Shown here: piece by piece, positions 16,142 through 23,811 of the stretch | How the letters are laid out: the number at the start of each line of letters is the position of its first letter | Numbering within the stretch: position 1 is the stretch's first letter | Origin: Halocynthiibacter sp049608145 | GTDB lineage: Bacteria; Pseudomonadota; Alphaproteobacteria; Rhodobacterales; Rhodobacteraceae | DNA: 64,000 nt | Reading direction: 5' to 3' | NCBI RefSeq assembly: GCF_049608145.1 | Contig: NZ_JBMYXF010000012.1 | Location: forward strand, 3,813-67,812 | Notes under the pieces: model-generated | The model's input: the letters and a program-made list of their open reading frames with translations, nothing else | Told to the model about the DNA's origin: nothing | Database searches by the model: none | Position numbers and translations under genes: made by a program

Positions 16142-17220
16142 GTATCGTTGAACGTGCCGGTCTTGCGGTCTTGCGCCAGATCGATCCTGAACGCGCCCAT
16201 GGCCTTGCAATTAAAGCTTTGAAATCCGGCCTGGCCCCAATGCCAGCCGCCCTGCCAGACATGCCACGGCTTAAATGCGAATTTGCGGGTCTGAAACTGT
16301 CCAATCCTGTTGGTCTTGCCGCTGGTTTTGACAAAAACGCCGAAGTCATTGCACCTCTTCTGAAGATGGGATTTGGCTTTATCGAAGTGGGTGCCGCCAC
16401 CCCGCGTCCACAGGATGGCAATCCAAAACCGCGCCTGTTCCGCCTGCCCTATGATCAGGGCGTCATCAACCGTTTTGGCTTTAACAACCAAGGCATGTCA
16501 GTGATTGGCGCACGTCTGGCAGATCGTGACACCCACGTTGATACAGGCCGTCGGGCGGGTGTTGTCGGGTTGAACCTTGGCGCAAACAAAGACAGTGAAG
16601 ATCGCGCTGGTGATTTCGCCCGTGTCTTGGAACATTGTGGCGCGCATATCGATTTCGCAACCGTCAATGTGTCCTCGCCAAATACCGAAAAGCTGCGGGA
16701 TTTGCAGGGCGCAGATGCGCTGACCGCCCTGTTAAACGGCGTAATGGAAACCCGCGACAATCTTACAAACCGCATTCCTGTGTTTCTAAAGATCGCGCCG
16801 GATCTGACCGATGCCGAGATTTCTGACATTGTTGCGGTGGCCTTTGACACGGGTATCGACGGCATTATCGCAACCAACACCACCCTAGATCGCGAAGGCC
16901 TGCACGGACGCCATAAATCTCAGGCCGGTGGTCTGTCCGGTGTTCCCCTGTTTAAAAAATCCACCCGCGTTCTGGCACGTATCGCCAATGAAACCGGCGG
17001 AGCAATCCCTCTGATGGGGGTTGGGGGCATTTCGTCTGCGGAAGACGCATTTGCCAAAATTCAGGCGGGCGCATCTGCAGTTCAGCTTTACTCGGGTCTT
17101 GTTTATAACGGGATGTCTCTGGTGAAAGACATTCGGTGTGGTCTTGATCAACTGCTTGGATACCATGGGTTTTCCAGCATCGAAGATGCCCGGGGAACGG
17201 ATATTGAAAAATGGCTGTAA
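16138..17220 (+). CDS. pyrD: dihydroorotate dehydrogenase (quinone), class 2
   Basis: Membrane-associated FMN enzyme oxidising dihydroorotate to orotate with electrons to quinone, the fourth step of de novo pyrimidine synthesis. It is 360 aa, full length for class 2. The N-terminal amphipathic extension (residues 1-45) used for membrane and quinone binding is present. FMN and substrate motifs seen: NPVGLAAGFDKNAEV, GFGFIEVGAATPRPQ, NRFGFNNQGM, VNVSSPNTEKLRDLQG (catalytic-base Ser region), IATNTTLDREGL, and GVGGISSAEDAFAKIQAGASAVQLYSGLVY. It overlaps DUF952 upstream by 4 nt and arsC downstream by 10 nt. Confidence 0.97.
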   Translation: MSIVERAGLAVLRQIDPERAHGLAIKALKSGLAPMPAALPDMPRLKCEFAGLKLSNPVGLAAGFDKNAEVIAPLLKMGFGFIEVGAATPRPQDGNPKPRLFRLPYDQGVINRFGFNNQGMSVIGARLADRDTHVDTGRRAGVVGLNLGANKDSEDRAGDFARVLEHCGAHIDFATVNVSSPNTEKLRDLQGADALTALLNGVMETRDNLTNRIPVFLKIAPDLTDAEISDIVAVAFDTGIDGIIATNTTLDREGLHGRHKSQAGGLSGVPLFKKSTRVLARIANETGGAIPLMGVGGISSAEDAFAKIQAGASAVQLYSGLVYNGMSLVKDIRCGLDQLLGYHGFSSIEDARGTDIEKWL

Positions 17221-17567
17221 GTGACGCTGTTGAAATCTGGCACAACCCACGCTGTTCCAAATCACGTCAAACCTTGGCGTTGCTGGAAGAACGGGGGATC
17301 ACGCCAGAAATCCGTCTATATCTTCAGGATGGCCCCGACGCGGCCACAGTACAGGATGTCCTGAAAGCCCTGGGAAAATCCGCGTCTGAGATCATGCGCA
17401 CAAAAGACGCGCTGTTCAAAGATCTGGGCCTGTCCTCAGATCTGCCAGATGACGCGCTGATCGCGGCAATGGTGGCAAATCCAGGCCTAATTGAACGCCC
17501 TATTGTGCGCAAATCCGGTCAGGCCCGCATTGGTCGCCCGCCTGAAAATGTTCTGGATATCCTGTAA
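17211..17567 (+). CDS. ArsC-family reductase (glutaredoxin-linked type)
   Basis: Thioredoxin-fold protein of the ArsC/Spx superfamily, 118 aa, reducing arsenate to arsenite with glutathione/glutaredoxin if it is a true arsenate reductase. The catalytic Cys lies in IWHNPRCSKSRQTL near residue 15, and the ERPIV segment with its conserved Arg is near residue 95. No ars regulator, pump or other arsenic gene is nearby; it is co-transcribed with pyrD (10-nt overlap), so housekeeping thiol chemistry is an alternative. Family assignment is secure; arsenate as substrate is inference. Confidence 0.85.
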   Translation: MAVSDAVEIWHNPRCSKSRQTLALLEERGITPEIRLYLQDGPDAATVQDVLKALGKSASEIMRTKDALFKDLGLSSDLPDDALIAAMVANPGLIERPIVRKSGQARIGRPPENVLDIL

Positions 17568-17587
17568 CCACAGCAAGGCCCATCAGA

Positions 17588-18922
17588 TCAAACGGGCATC
17601 CCCACCCGCGCTTCAAGGCGCGGGTAATACCAACCCAGCGTCGCACCACGTGCAATATTCAGAACCACAAGTGCCACCCAAAGCCCGTGATTGCCCATCA
17701 AGGGCAATAACAACAGCAGCGACACCGCATAAATCGCGACAGAAACCAACATCGCGTTGCGCATTTCCCGTGTCCACGTCGCCCCCACAAAAATTCCATC
17801 AAACATATAAGAGGCAAGACTGATCGGGGGCAAAATCGCCGCCCAGAACAGATATTCTCGCCCCGCCACCTGCACCTCTGGCGCTTTGGCCATCACATCA
17901 ATGATCGCAGGGCCTGCAAACCAGAACACAGCGCCCAACAACACAGCGCCCGCCAGCCCCCATTGGGATGACATAAGCGATGCCCGGCGCAAAGCCCGAC
18001 GATCTCCGGCACCGACAGCCCCCCCCACCAAAGCCTCTGCCGAGAACGCAAACCCATCCAACGCATAGGCCGTGATTTCCACAAACTGTAACAGCACCTG
18101 ATTGGCTGCCAAAGTGACATCCCCAAAATCAGACCCAAGAAACAGAAACGCCGTGAAAGACCCGGTCAACACCACGGATCGGATCATGATATCGGCATTG
18201 ACCAGCATCATATTTTTCAAGCGCGCCTTGTCAAAAATTCGCGCCCAGTCCCGCCATTGATTGCCGGAAAAAGCGCTTCGGCACAGGTAAAGCCCAAGGG
18301 CCAGCCCACTCCACTCGGCCATCAGGGTTGCAATTGCCACCCCCTCCACACCCCACCCAAGCTGCAGAACGAAAAACAGATCCAGCCCGATATTCAGCCC
18401 GTTCATCCACAGCTGCAGGATCAACACGCCACGCGTCTTCTCCATCGCAATCAGCCAGCCAGTGATCGCAAACAACGCAATTGTCGCCGGCGCGCCCCAG
18501 ACCCGGATGGTCATATACTGCCGCGCCAGCGTCTCGACCTCGTCCGATGCAGGCGACAGATAGAACGCCCCGGCAAACAGGAACCACTGTGTCAGGATAA
18601 ATATCAGACCGGCCGCACCACCAATCATCAGCCCGCGCATCAACAGCGCACCACCTTCTTTCAGATCCCCCGCACCGCGCGCCTGCGCCGCAAGACCAGT
18701 TGTCCCCATGCGCAAAAAACCGAAAATCCAGTAAATCGCAGACAGAATAACCGCGCCAATGCCCACGGCACCAATTGGGGCTGCTTCGCCCATCTGCCCG
18801 ACAACGCCTGTATCCACCAGCCCCAAAATCGGAACCGTCGCATTGGAAAGCACAATCGGGGCGGCAATCGCCAGGATCCGTTTATGGGTGATGTCAGCTG
18901 GCGTTGCACGGCTATGTGTCAC
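17588..18922 (-). CDS. MATE family efflux transporter (DinF-like)
   Basis: Multidrug and toxic compound extrusion transporter, 444 aa with about 12 hydrophobic helices, exporting cationic compounds in exchange for Na+ or H+. N-half motifs include LSNATVPILGLVDTGVVGQMG and RMGTTGLAAQARGAGD; the C-half contains AYALDGFAFSAEALVGGAVGAGDRRALRRA, typical of the DinF subfamily. It begins 4 nt downstream of the thioesterase gene at 18927 and so closes a three-gene minus-strand operon. It is convergent with arsC. Substrate unknown. Confidence 0.9.
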   Translation of the reverse strand: MTHSRATPADITHKRILAIAAPIVLSNATVPILGLVDTGVVGQMGEAAPIGAVGIGAVILSAIYWIFGFLRMGTTGLAAQARGAGDLKEGGALLMRGLMIGGAAGLIFILTQWFLFAGAFYLSPASDEVETLARQYMTIRVWGAPATIALFAITGWLIAMEKTRGVLILQLWMNGLNIGLDLFFVLQLGWGVEGVAIATLMAEWSGLALGLYLCRSAFSGNQWRDWARIFDKARLKNMMLVNADIMIRSVVLTGSFTAFLFLGSDFGDVTLAANQVLLQFVEITAYALDGFAFSAEALVGGAVGAGDRRALRRASLMSSQWGLAGAVLLGAVFWFAGPAIIDVMAKAPEVQVAGREYLFWAAILPPISLASYMFDGIFVGATWTREMRNAMLVSVAIYAVSLLLLLPLMGNHGLWVALVVLNIARGATLGWYYPRLEARVGMPV

Positions 18923-18926
18923 TGTT

Positions 18927-19415
18927 TCAGTCTTTCGATGGCATCAAAAAATGCCCGGTGGCCTGGGCAAATAGCTTGGTTCTATTGTCCTGCCAGGCCT
19001 CAACATGCACGCTTGCGTAGCGTCGCCCCGACCGGTTCACACGCGCCCGCGCATAGGCGTCACGCGGCAGGCCCGATCGCAGATAGTCCACCGTAAAATC
19101 AATCGTCTTAGGCAAACGCGGGAAATCGCTTTCGTCAATTTCCCCATGTTCAATATCCGCCCAAAGCATCGACCAGCTTAGTTCCGTAATCGCTGTCATC
19201 TCAAGAAAGGCTGCGATGGCCCCGCCATGCAACGCAGGCAGCACTGGATTGCCAATCAGATCGTCTTTGAACGGCATAATCCCGGTCAACTCATCTCCGC
19301 GGCGGTCAAAATGAATGCCCAGAAACTGCGCATAGGGGATACGACCAACAAGTGCTTTTAATGCACCGTCACGGCGCTGTTTAATCACTTGAACGGGCTC
19401 AGGCGTGCGGCTCAT
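18927..19415 (-). CDS. PaaI family hotdog thioesterase (first of pair)
   Basis: Hotdog-fold acyl-CoA thioesterase of the PaaI family, 162 aa, hydrolysing acyl- or aryl-CoA to the free acid and CoA. The active-site strand-helix LPALHGGAIAAFLEMTAI carries the conserved HGG motif; TIDFTVDYLRSGLPRD and HVEAWQDNRTKLFAQATGHFLM are the later strands of the fold. It overlaps the second thioesterase gene by 4 nt (ATGA). Sequence similarity between the two is limited outside the HGG region, suggesting old paralogues or two subunits of one enzyme. Confidence 0.87.
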   Translation of the reverse strand: MSRTPEPVQVIKQRRDGALKALVGRIPYAQFLGIHFDRRGDELTGIMPFKDDLIGNPVLPALHGGAIAAFLEMTAITELSWSMLWADIEHGEIDESDFPRLPKTIDFTVDYLRSGLPRDAYARARVNRSGRRYASVHVEAWQDNRTKLFAQATGHFLMPSKD

Positions 19416-19894
19416 AATACGGTCCCTTCCACGGTTGCGCCCACGTTTTTCAGACGCTCCGGATCACGCGGATCATTGGCAGACGCGGTGAACGTTGCCG
19501 TTGCCGTTGCCACCGGGTTTGCCCCGTCTTCATCATATGCTGTTGCCCGTACAAAAGCGACGGACCGGGTCACATGGTAACATTCCGCACGACACAGAAT
19601 GCGCTGATGTGGCGTGGCCGAACGCATATAATCGATACGCAAATCAATCGTTGCCGTGATCGTTGCCAATTGTGGATGGCTCATCACCGCTGCCCCGCAA
19701 CATGTATCCATCAGTGCCGAAATCGCGCCGCCATGAATAACCCCGGTTTCAGGATCCCCGACAAAGCGTTCGTCATAATTCATCGTCAGCTCTGCCCAAC
19801 CATCACCAACCCCAGCCACCTGCATATCCAGCGCCTTGCCATGGGGCAGCGCCTCCATAAACTGGCGTGTCAGCTTTGTTTTTTGTTCATTCAT
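19412..19894 (-). CDS. PaaI family hotdog thioesterase (second of pair)
   Basis: 160 aa from MNEQKTKLTRQF; this start has AGGAAGATCGG five bases upstream and is preferred over 11 extra residues from 19927. The hotdog active-site motif is ETGVIHGGAISALMDTCCGAA, followed by TIDLRIDYMRSATPHQRI and ATATATFTAS. It is the first gene of the operon with the other thioesterase and the MATE pump. Such pairs release CoA from aromatic or medium-chain acyl thioesters; the adjacent beta-oxidation operon makes a role in CoA recycling plausible but unproven. Confidence 0.88.
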   Translation of the reverse strand: MNEQKTKLTRQFMEALPHGKALDMQVAGVGDGWAELTMNYDERFVGDPETGVIHGGAISALMDTCCGAAVMSHPQLATITATIDLRIDYMRSATPHQRILCRAECYHVTRSVAFVRATAYDEDGANPVATATATFTASANDPRDPERLKNVGATVEGTVL

Positions 19895-20086
19895 CCGATC
19901 TTCCTGCAATTGCGGGCTTTCTTTCATCTACCGATGCGCGCGCCTGCGGTGCAAGAGTTTTCGCAAACGCCCCCGCGTCGCGCCTTATGCAATTTGCTCA
20001 TCACTCGGGAAAATTGCAGACAATTGACTTCATGGTCAGAAACCCTAGTCTGTGGCCACCACGAACGACGGAAATACGACAAATCC

Positions 20087-20473
20087 ATGCCCACAGACGA
20101 CACAGCTATCCGCCTGAACTTCAAAGACATGTGCGCACGATTTGAAGTCACGCCACGCACCTTACGCTATTACGAATATATCGAACTTCTGCAGCCGGAA
20201 AAAGAAGGCCGCAGCCGGTTTTACGGGCCCACAGAAGTCGCACGTATGGTGCTGATCCTACGTGGCCGTCGATTCGGGTTTTCCCTAGAAGAAATGCGCC
20301 AGTGGCTGGAACTTTACGAAACGGAAGGCACAGATGCCCAACGCGAAGAATGGCGTGATATGGCGGATCGCCAGCTGAAAATCCTGCGCCAGCAGCGTGT
20401 CGACCTAGATGCAACCATTTCTGAACTGGAAAAACTGCATCGGGACACGCTTGGGGAACCCGCCACAGAATAG
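20087..20473 (+). CDS. MerR family regulator (beta-oxidation locus, copy 1)
   Basis: 128-aa MerR-type transcription factor: an N-terminal helix-turn-helix (NFKDMCARFEVTPRTLRYYEYIELLQPEKEGRSRFY), winged region (ARMVLILRGRRFGFSLEEMRQWLELYE) and a C-terminal dimerising coiled coil (MADRQLKILRQQRVDLDATISELEKLH). No Cys cluster, so not a metal or Fe-S sensor of the known types. Start ATG 20087 is supported by domain alignment with the neighbouring MerR; the 170-residue in-frame upstream extension lies antisense to the thioesterase gene and is not coding. It is separated from the second MerR by a hairpin terminator, so it is its own unit. Confidence 0.88.
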   Translation: MPTDDTAIRLNFKDMCARFEVTPRTLRYYEYIELLQPEKEGRSRFYGPTEVARMVLILRGRRFGFSLEEMRQWLELYETEGTDAQREEWRDMADRQLKILRQQRVDLDATISELEKLHRDTLGEPATE

Positions 20474-20538
20474 TAAATTTACTATATAAAACAATTCCTT
20501 AACCTCTGCACGCAAATCCGCGGCAGGGGTTTTCCTTT
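20470..20538 (+). terminator. palindrome and terminator between the two merR genes
   Basis: A 16-bp perfect palindrome ATAGTAAATTTACTAT (20470-20485) spans the first merR stop codon. A stem AACCTCTGC / GCAGGGGTT (20501-20509 with 20523-20531, one G-U pair) follows and runs into TTCCTTT, a likely rho-independent terminator. Confidence 0.65.
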
Positions 20539-20563
20539 GTCGTCTGATAAAATTCACACAATT

Positions 20564-20595
20564 TTGACGTGACGTTTCGTTTACGTGAACGTCAA
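20564..20595 (+). promoter_or_regulatory. candidate MerR operator/promoter of the beta-oxidation operon
   Basis: Contains TTGACGTGACG at 20564 and, directly after, the near-palindrome TTTACGTGAACGTCAA (20580-20595), so ACGTGA recurs as a direct repeat 15 bp apart. A possible -10 TATCCT lies at 20604-20609, about 18 bp after TTTACG, the long spacer typical of MerR-activated promoters. LiuR-type MerR sites of other proteobacteria also have ACGT cores, as I recall; that comparison is from memory. Confidence 0.5.
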
Positions 20596-20650
20596 CTTAT
20601 GCCTATCCTCATACCAACGCCCACCCCGTGGCCAAGTTGAGGAGAAACAC

Positions 20651-21067
20651 GTGACAGAGGTTACCGGACCTGACACCGCTGAGAACTGCCGCTCCATTCG
20701 CGAGATGTGTGACGCTTTCGACGTCACCCCCCGTACGCTGCGGTTTTATGAAGCCAAGGAACTTTTGTTCCCGATCCGGGACGGTCAGCGTCGCCTGTTC
20801 ACCCGACGGGATGCAGCCCGGTTGAAACTTATTCTGCGCGGCAAACGTTTTGGGTTTTCTCTGGAAGAAATCCGACAGCTGCTCGACCTATATGACGTGG
20901 GCGATCAGCAGGAAACCCAGCTGACCCGCACCCTTGATGTCGCCCGCGAACGTCACGCCGCAATGATTGCCCAGCGCGAAGAACTGGCACAGGCCATTGC
21001 TGATCTCGAAGATCAGCTGGTTTGGGTCGAAGATCATCTCGCCGAAATGAAGAAAAAGAATTCCTGA
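20651..21067 (+). CDS. MerR family regulator (beta-oxidation locus, copy 2)
   Basis: 138 aa from a GTG start preceded by GAGGAG eight bases away; an ATG further upstream (20585) lies inside the candidate operator and is less likely. Architecture matches the first MerR: SIREMCDAFDVTPRTLRFYEAKELLFPIRDGQRRLF is the DNA-binding part, KLILRGKRFGFSLEEIRQLLDLYD the wing, then a coiled coil ending in a lysine-rich tail. It is 14 nt upstream of the acyl-CoA dehydrogenase and leads that operon. The likely role is a ligand-responsive regulator of fatty-acid or acyl-CoA catabolism (the role of the MerR relative LiuR); the ligand is unknown. Confidence 0.88.
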   Translation: MTEVTGPDTAENCRSIREMCDAFDVTPRTLRFYEAKELLFPIRDGQRRLFTRRDAARLKLILRGKRFGFSLEEIRQLLDLYDVGDQQETQLTRTLDVARERHAAMIAQREELAQAIADLEDQLVWVEDHLAEMKKKNS

Positions 21068-21081
21068 CAGGAGAGCCCGCC

Positions 21082-22860
21082 ATGACCACCTACACCGCCC
21101 CCGTAAAAGACATGCAATTCATCCTGCACGAAATGCTGGATGTATCCACCTCCGGCATTCCTGGATATGACGAACTAGAAGCTGATTTCACCTCCGCTGT
21201 TTTGGAAGAAGCAGGTAAAATCGCCTCCGAAGTCATGCACCCCCTGAACGCGGTTGGCGATCAGGAAGGCTGTACACTTGAAAACGGTGTTGTGCGCACG
21301 CCTACCGGGTTTAAAGCGGCCTTTGATCAGGTGCGTGATGGCGGTTGGACCGCATTGGATTGCGATCCAGAATATGGTGGCCAGGGCATGCCATATGTTT
21401 TGAACACTGCGGTGGGCGAAATGTTCTCTTCTGCGAATATGGCTTTTAACATGTATGCGGGCCTGACCCATGGCGCATATTCTGCGATCCACGCCCATGG
21501 CACGGACGAACAAAAGGCGAAATACCTGCCCAAAATGGTGTCCTGTGAATGGACAGGCACCATGAACCTGACCGAACCGCATTGCGGCACCGATCTGGGC
21601 TTGATGCGCACAAAGGCCGAACCGCAGACTGATGGCAGCTATAAGATTTCCGGTCAGAAGATCTTTATCTCTGCTGGTGAAAACGACTTATCAGACAATA
21701 TCATCCACCTGGTGCTAGCGAAAATCCCCGGTGGCCCGGATGGCATCAAAGGCGTATCTCTGTTTATCGTGCCAAAATTCATCGTAAACGAAGACGGCAC
21801 CCCCGGCACCCGCAATGGCGTATCCGTTGGCAACATCGAAAAGAAAATGGGCATCCACGGCAATGCCACCTGCGTCATGAACTATGACGAAGCCACCGGT
21901 TGGCTTCTGGGCGAAGAACACAAAGGCATGCGCGCCATGTTCACGATGATGAATGAGGCACGCATGGGCGTTGGTCTGCAGGGCTATGCCCAGGCAGAAA
22001 TCGCCTATCAGAATGCTGTCACCTACGCGCATGACCGTCTTCAAGGCCGCGATGTAACCGGCGTGAAAAACCCGGATGGCCCAGCCGATCCCCTGATTGT
22101 CCACCCGGATATCCGCCGCACGCTGATGGATCAACGCAGCTTTGCGGAAGGCGCGCGCGCTTTCACCATGTGGGGAGCAAGCATGATCGACCGCGCCCAT
22201 CGTGCGGAAGACAAAGACGCCGATGGGCTGATTTCCCTGCTCACCCCTGTGGTCAAAGGTTTCCTGACAGATCAGGGCTTTAACATGTGTGTCGCAGCCC
22301 AACAGGTTTACGGCGGTCACGGCTATATCGAAGAACACGGCATGAGCCAGTTCACCCGCGACGCCCGCATCACCCAGATTTATGAAGGCGCAAATGGTGT
22401 TCAGGCCCTGGATCTTGTCGGTCGTAAACTGGCCCTGGATGGCGGCAAACATGTCATGGCCTTCTTTGATATGGTCAAAAGCTTCATCAAAGAAAACAGC
22501 GACAACGAAGCCCTGAACAACGACTTCCTTGAGCCCCTGAAAGCCGCCTCAAAGGATTTGCAGGCAAGCGCGATGTATTTCATGCAAAATGGCATGAAGA
22601 ACCCGAACCATGCGCTGGCAGGTTCTACCGACTTCATGCATCTCTTCGGGCATGTCTGCCTTGGCCTCATCTGGTCACAAATGGGGAAGGCCGCGATGGA
22701 TGCGCTTGAAAACGGTGCTGAGGATGCTGAATTCTATCAAAATAAAATCAAGACCGGCCGTTACTATATGGCCCGCCAGCTGCCCGCGACCAAGATGCAT
22801 CTTGCACGCATTGAAAGCGGCGCAGATCCGGTGATGGATTTGGTGGCAGAAGCATTCTGA
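21082..22860 (+). CDS. acyl-CoA dehydrogenase, ~600-aa FadE/DmdC-type
   Basis: FAD enzyme catalysing alpha,beta-dehydrogenation of acyl-CoA, first step of beta-oxidation. 592 aa, with the extra C-terminal domain that distinguishes this subfamily from 380-aa dehydrogenases. Motifs: WTGTMNLTEPHCGTDLGLMRTKAEP (FAD/substrate loop), KISGQKIFISAGEND, QVYGGHGYIEEHGMSQFTRDARITQIYEGANGVQALDLVGRK with the catalytic Glu in IYEG. The start ATG 21082 follows AGGAGAGCCCGCC. The same subfamily includes DmdC (3-methylmercaptopropionyl-CoA dehydrogenase), but the neighbours (thiolase, hydratase/dehydrogenase) favour general fatty-acyl oxidation. Confidence 0.88.
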   Translation: MTTYTAPVKDMQFILHEMLDVSTSGIPGYDELEADFTSAVLEEAGKIASEVMHPLNAVGDQEGCTLENGVVRTPTGFKAAFDQVRDGGWTALDCDPEYGGQGMPYVLNTAVGEMFSSANMAFNMYAGLTHGAYSAIHAHGTDEQKAKYLPKMVSCEWTGTMNLTEPHCGTDLGLMRTKAEPQTDGSYKISGQKIFISAGENDLSDNIIHLVLAKIPGGPDGIKGVSLFIVPKFIVNEDGTPGTRNGVSVGNIEKKMGIHGNATCVMNYDEATGWLLGEEHKGMRAMFTMMNEARMGVGLQGYAQAEIAYQNAVTYAHDRLQGRDVTGVKNPDGPADPLIVHPDIRRTLMDQRSFAEGARAFTMWGASMIDRAHRAEDKDADGLISLLTPVVKGFLTDQGFNMCVAAQQVYGGHGYIEEHGMSQFTRDARITQIYEGANGVQALDLVGRKLALDGGKHVMAFFDMVKSFIKENSDNEALNNDFLEPLKAASKDLQASAMYFMQNGMKNPNHALAGSTDFMHLFGHVCLGLIWSQMGKAAMDALENGAEDAEFYQNKIKTGRYYMARQLPATKMHLARIESGADPVMDLVAEAF

Positions 22861-23160
22861 AGACGTCGATGATACAAAACACACGAATATTCCCGCATGT
22901 TGAAGAGGCGCGATGCCTCCGGCGGGAGTATTTGTCGCAAGATGAAAAAGCATCACCCCACCTCCGGACGCGGACGCCTGAAACGCATTCTGACCGGGCC
23001 CAGCGGCGGGGCTTCACCTTGCACGGCCATCGGCTCTCCAGCCTGTACCGTGCGTCCAATCTGGCGCGATTCTGGTTAACACTTGGTAACGCGCTTCTTT
23101 CATCTTGCCCAAAATACTCAAATTCCGAACTCACCACATATGCCAACGGGGAGGTTGCGC
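22861..23160. repeat. 300-bp intergenic spacer with an inverted pair of a short repeat
   Basis: No gene is supported. Copy 1 (22912-22951) includes GATGCCTCCGGCGGGAGTAT followed by TTGTCGCAAGATGAAA. Copy 2 (23098-23122) is its inverted, shorter counterpart, reading TTTCATCTTGCCCAAAATAC on the plus strand. A closely related motif is, to my recollection, common between genes in Rhodobacterales genomes. The pair could fold as a long-range stem in the operon mRNA between acyl-CoA dehydrogenase and GST, separating their expression. The GST ribosome-binding site GGGGAGG ends the spacer. Confidence 0.6.
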
Positions 23161-23796
23161 ATGACCATTAAACTCTATTGCTTCGGCGAAAGCGGTAACG
23201 CCTATAAGGCGGCCCTGCCGCTTGAACTTTCAGGCCTTTCCTGGGACGCTGTTTACGTAGATTTCTTTAACGGTGCTTCGCGCACGGAAGAATTTCTCGA
23301 AATGAACGTCATGGGCGAAGTGCCCGCGCTTGTTGACGGCGACCTAACCCTGACCCAATCCGGCGCGATCCAAGCTTACATTTCTGAGAAATCCGGCAAG
23401 TTCGCCGGTGAAACACCCGAAGAAAAACGCGAAGTCCTGCGCTGGGTGCTTTGGGACAATCACAAACTGTCATCTCAGGCGGGCATGACGCGGTTCCTTA
23501 TGAATTTCCTGCCTGAAGACAAACGCCCACAGGAAGTCATTACCTTCAGCCGAGGCCGCCTAAAAAACGCTTACAAAACCCTGAACGCCGCCCTCACGGA
23601 TCGTGACTGGCTGGTGGGCAATGGCCCGACCAATGCCGATTTCTCATGCTGCGGCTATCTCTTCTACCCGGAACCCTTTGGGTTTGATCGCGCAGCTTGG
23701 CTGCATATCGACGCTTGGCTTTCTCGTATCGAAGCCCTGCCCGGCTACAAACATCCCTATGATCTCATGCCCGGCTCTCCCGCCGATCGCGCATAA
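23161..23796 (+). CDS. glutathione S-transferase family protein
   Basis: 211-aa soluble GST: N-terminal thioredoxin-like domain (IKLYCFGESGNAYKAALPLELSG, glutathione-binding VMGEVPALVDGDLTLTQSGAI with the cis-Pro and Gln-Ser pair) and a C-terminal helical domain (YKTLNAALTDRDWLVGNGPTNADFSCCGYLF with the N-capping box). Start 23161 has GGGGAGG upstream. It sits inside the beta-oxidation operon, 15 nt before the thiolase, so it may handle electrophilic enoyl or aldehyde products; that is inference from position. Both GST domains are intact. Confidence 0.88.
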   Translation: MTIKLYCFGESGNAYKAALPLELSGLSWDAVYVDFFNGASRTEEFLEMNVMGEVPALVDGDLTLTQSGAIQAYISEKSGKFAGETPEEKREVLRWVLWDNHKLSSQAGMTRFLMNFLPEDKRPQEVITFSRGRLKNAYKTLNAALTDRDWLVGNGPTNADFSCCGYLFYPEPFGFDRAAWLHIDAWLSRIEALPGYKHPYDLMPGSPADRA

Positions 23797-23811
23797 AGGA
23801 AGGACACTACA

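Noticed and set aside
21082..22860. DmdC assignment for the acyl-CoA dehydrogenase
   Set aside because: Same subfamily, but the operon with thiolase and hydratase/dehydrogenase indicates ordinary beta-oxidation.
22869..23171. Short frames between the acyl-CoA dehydrogenase and GST
   Set aside because: They run across the inverted intergenic repeats and lack ribosome-binding sites or domains.
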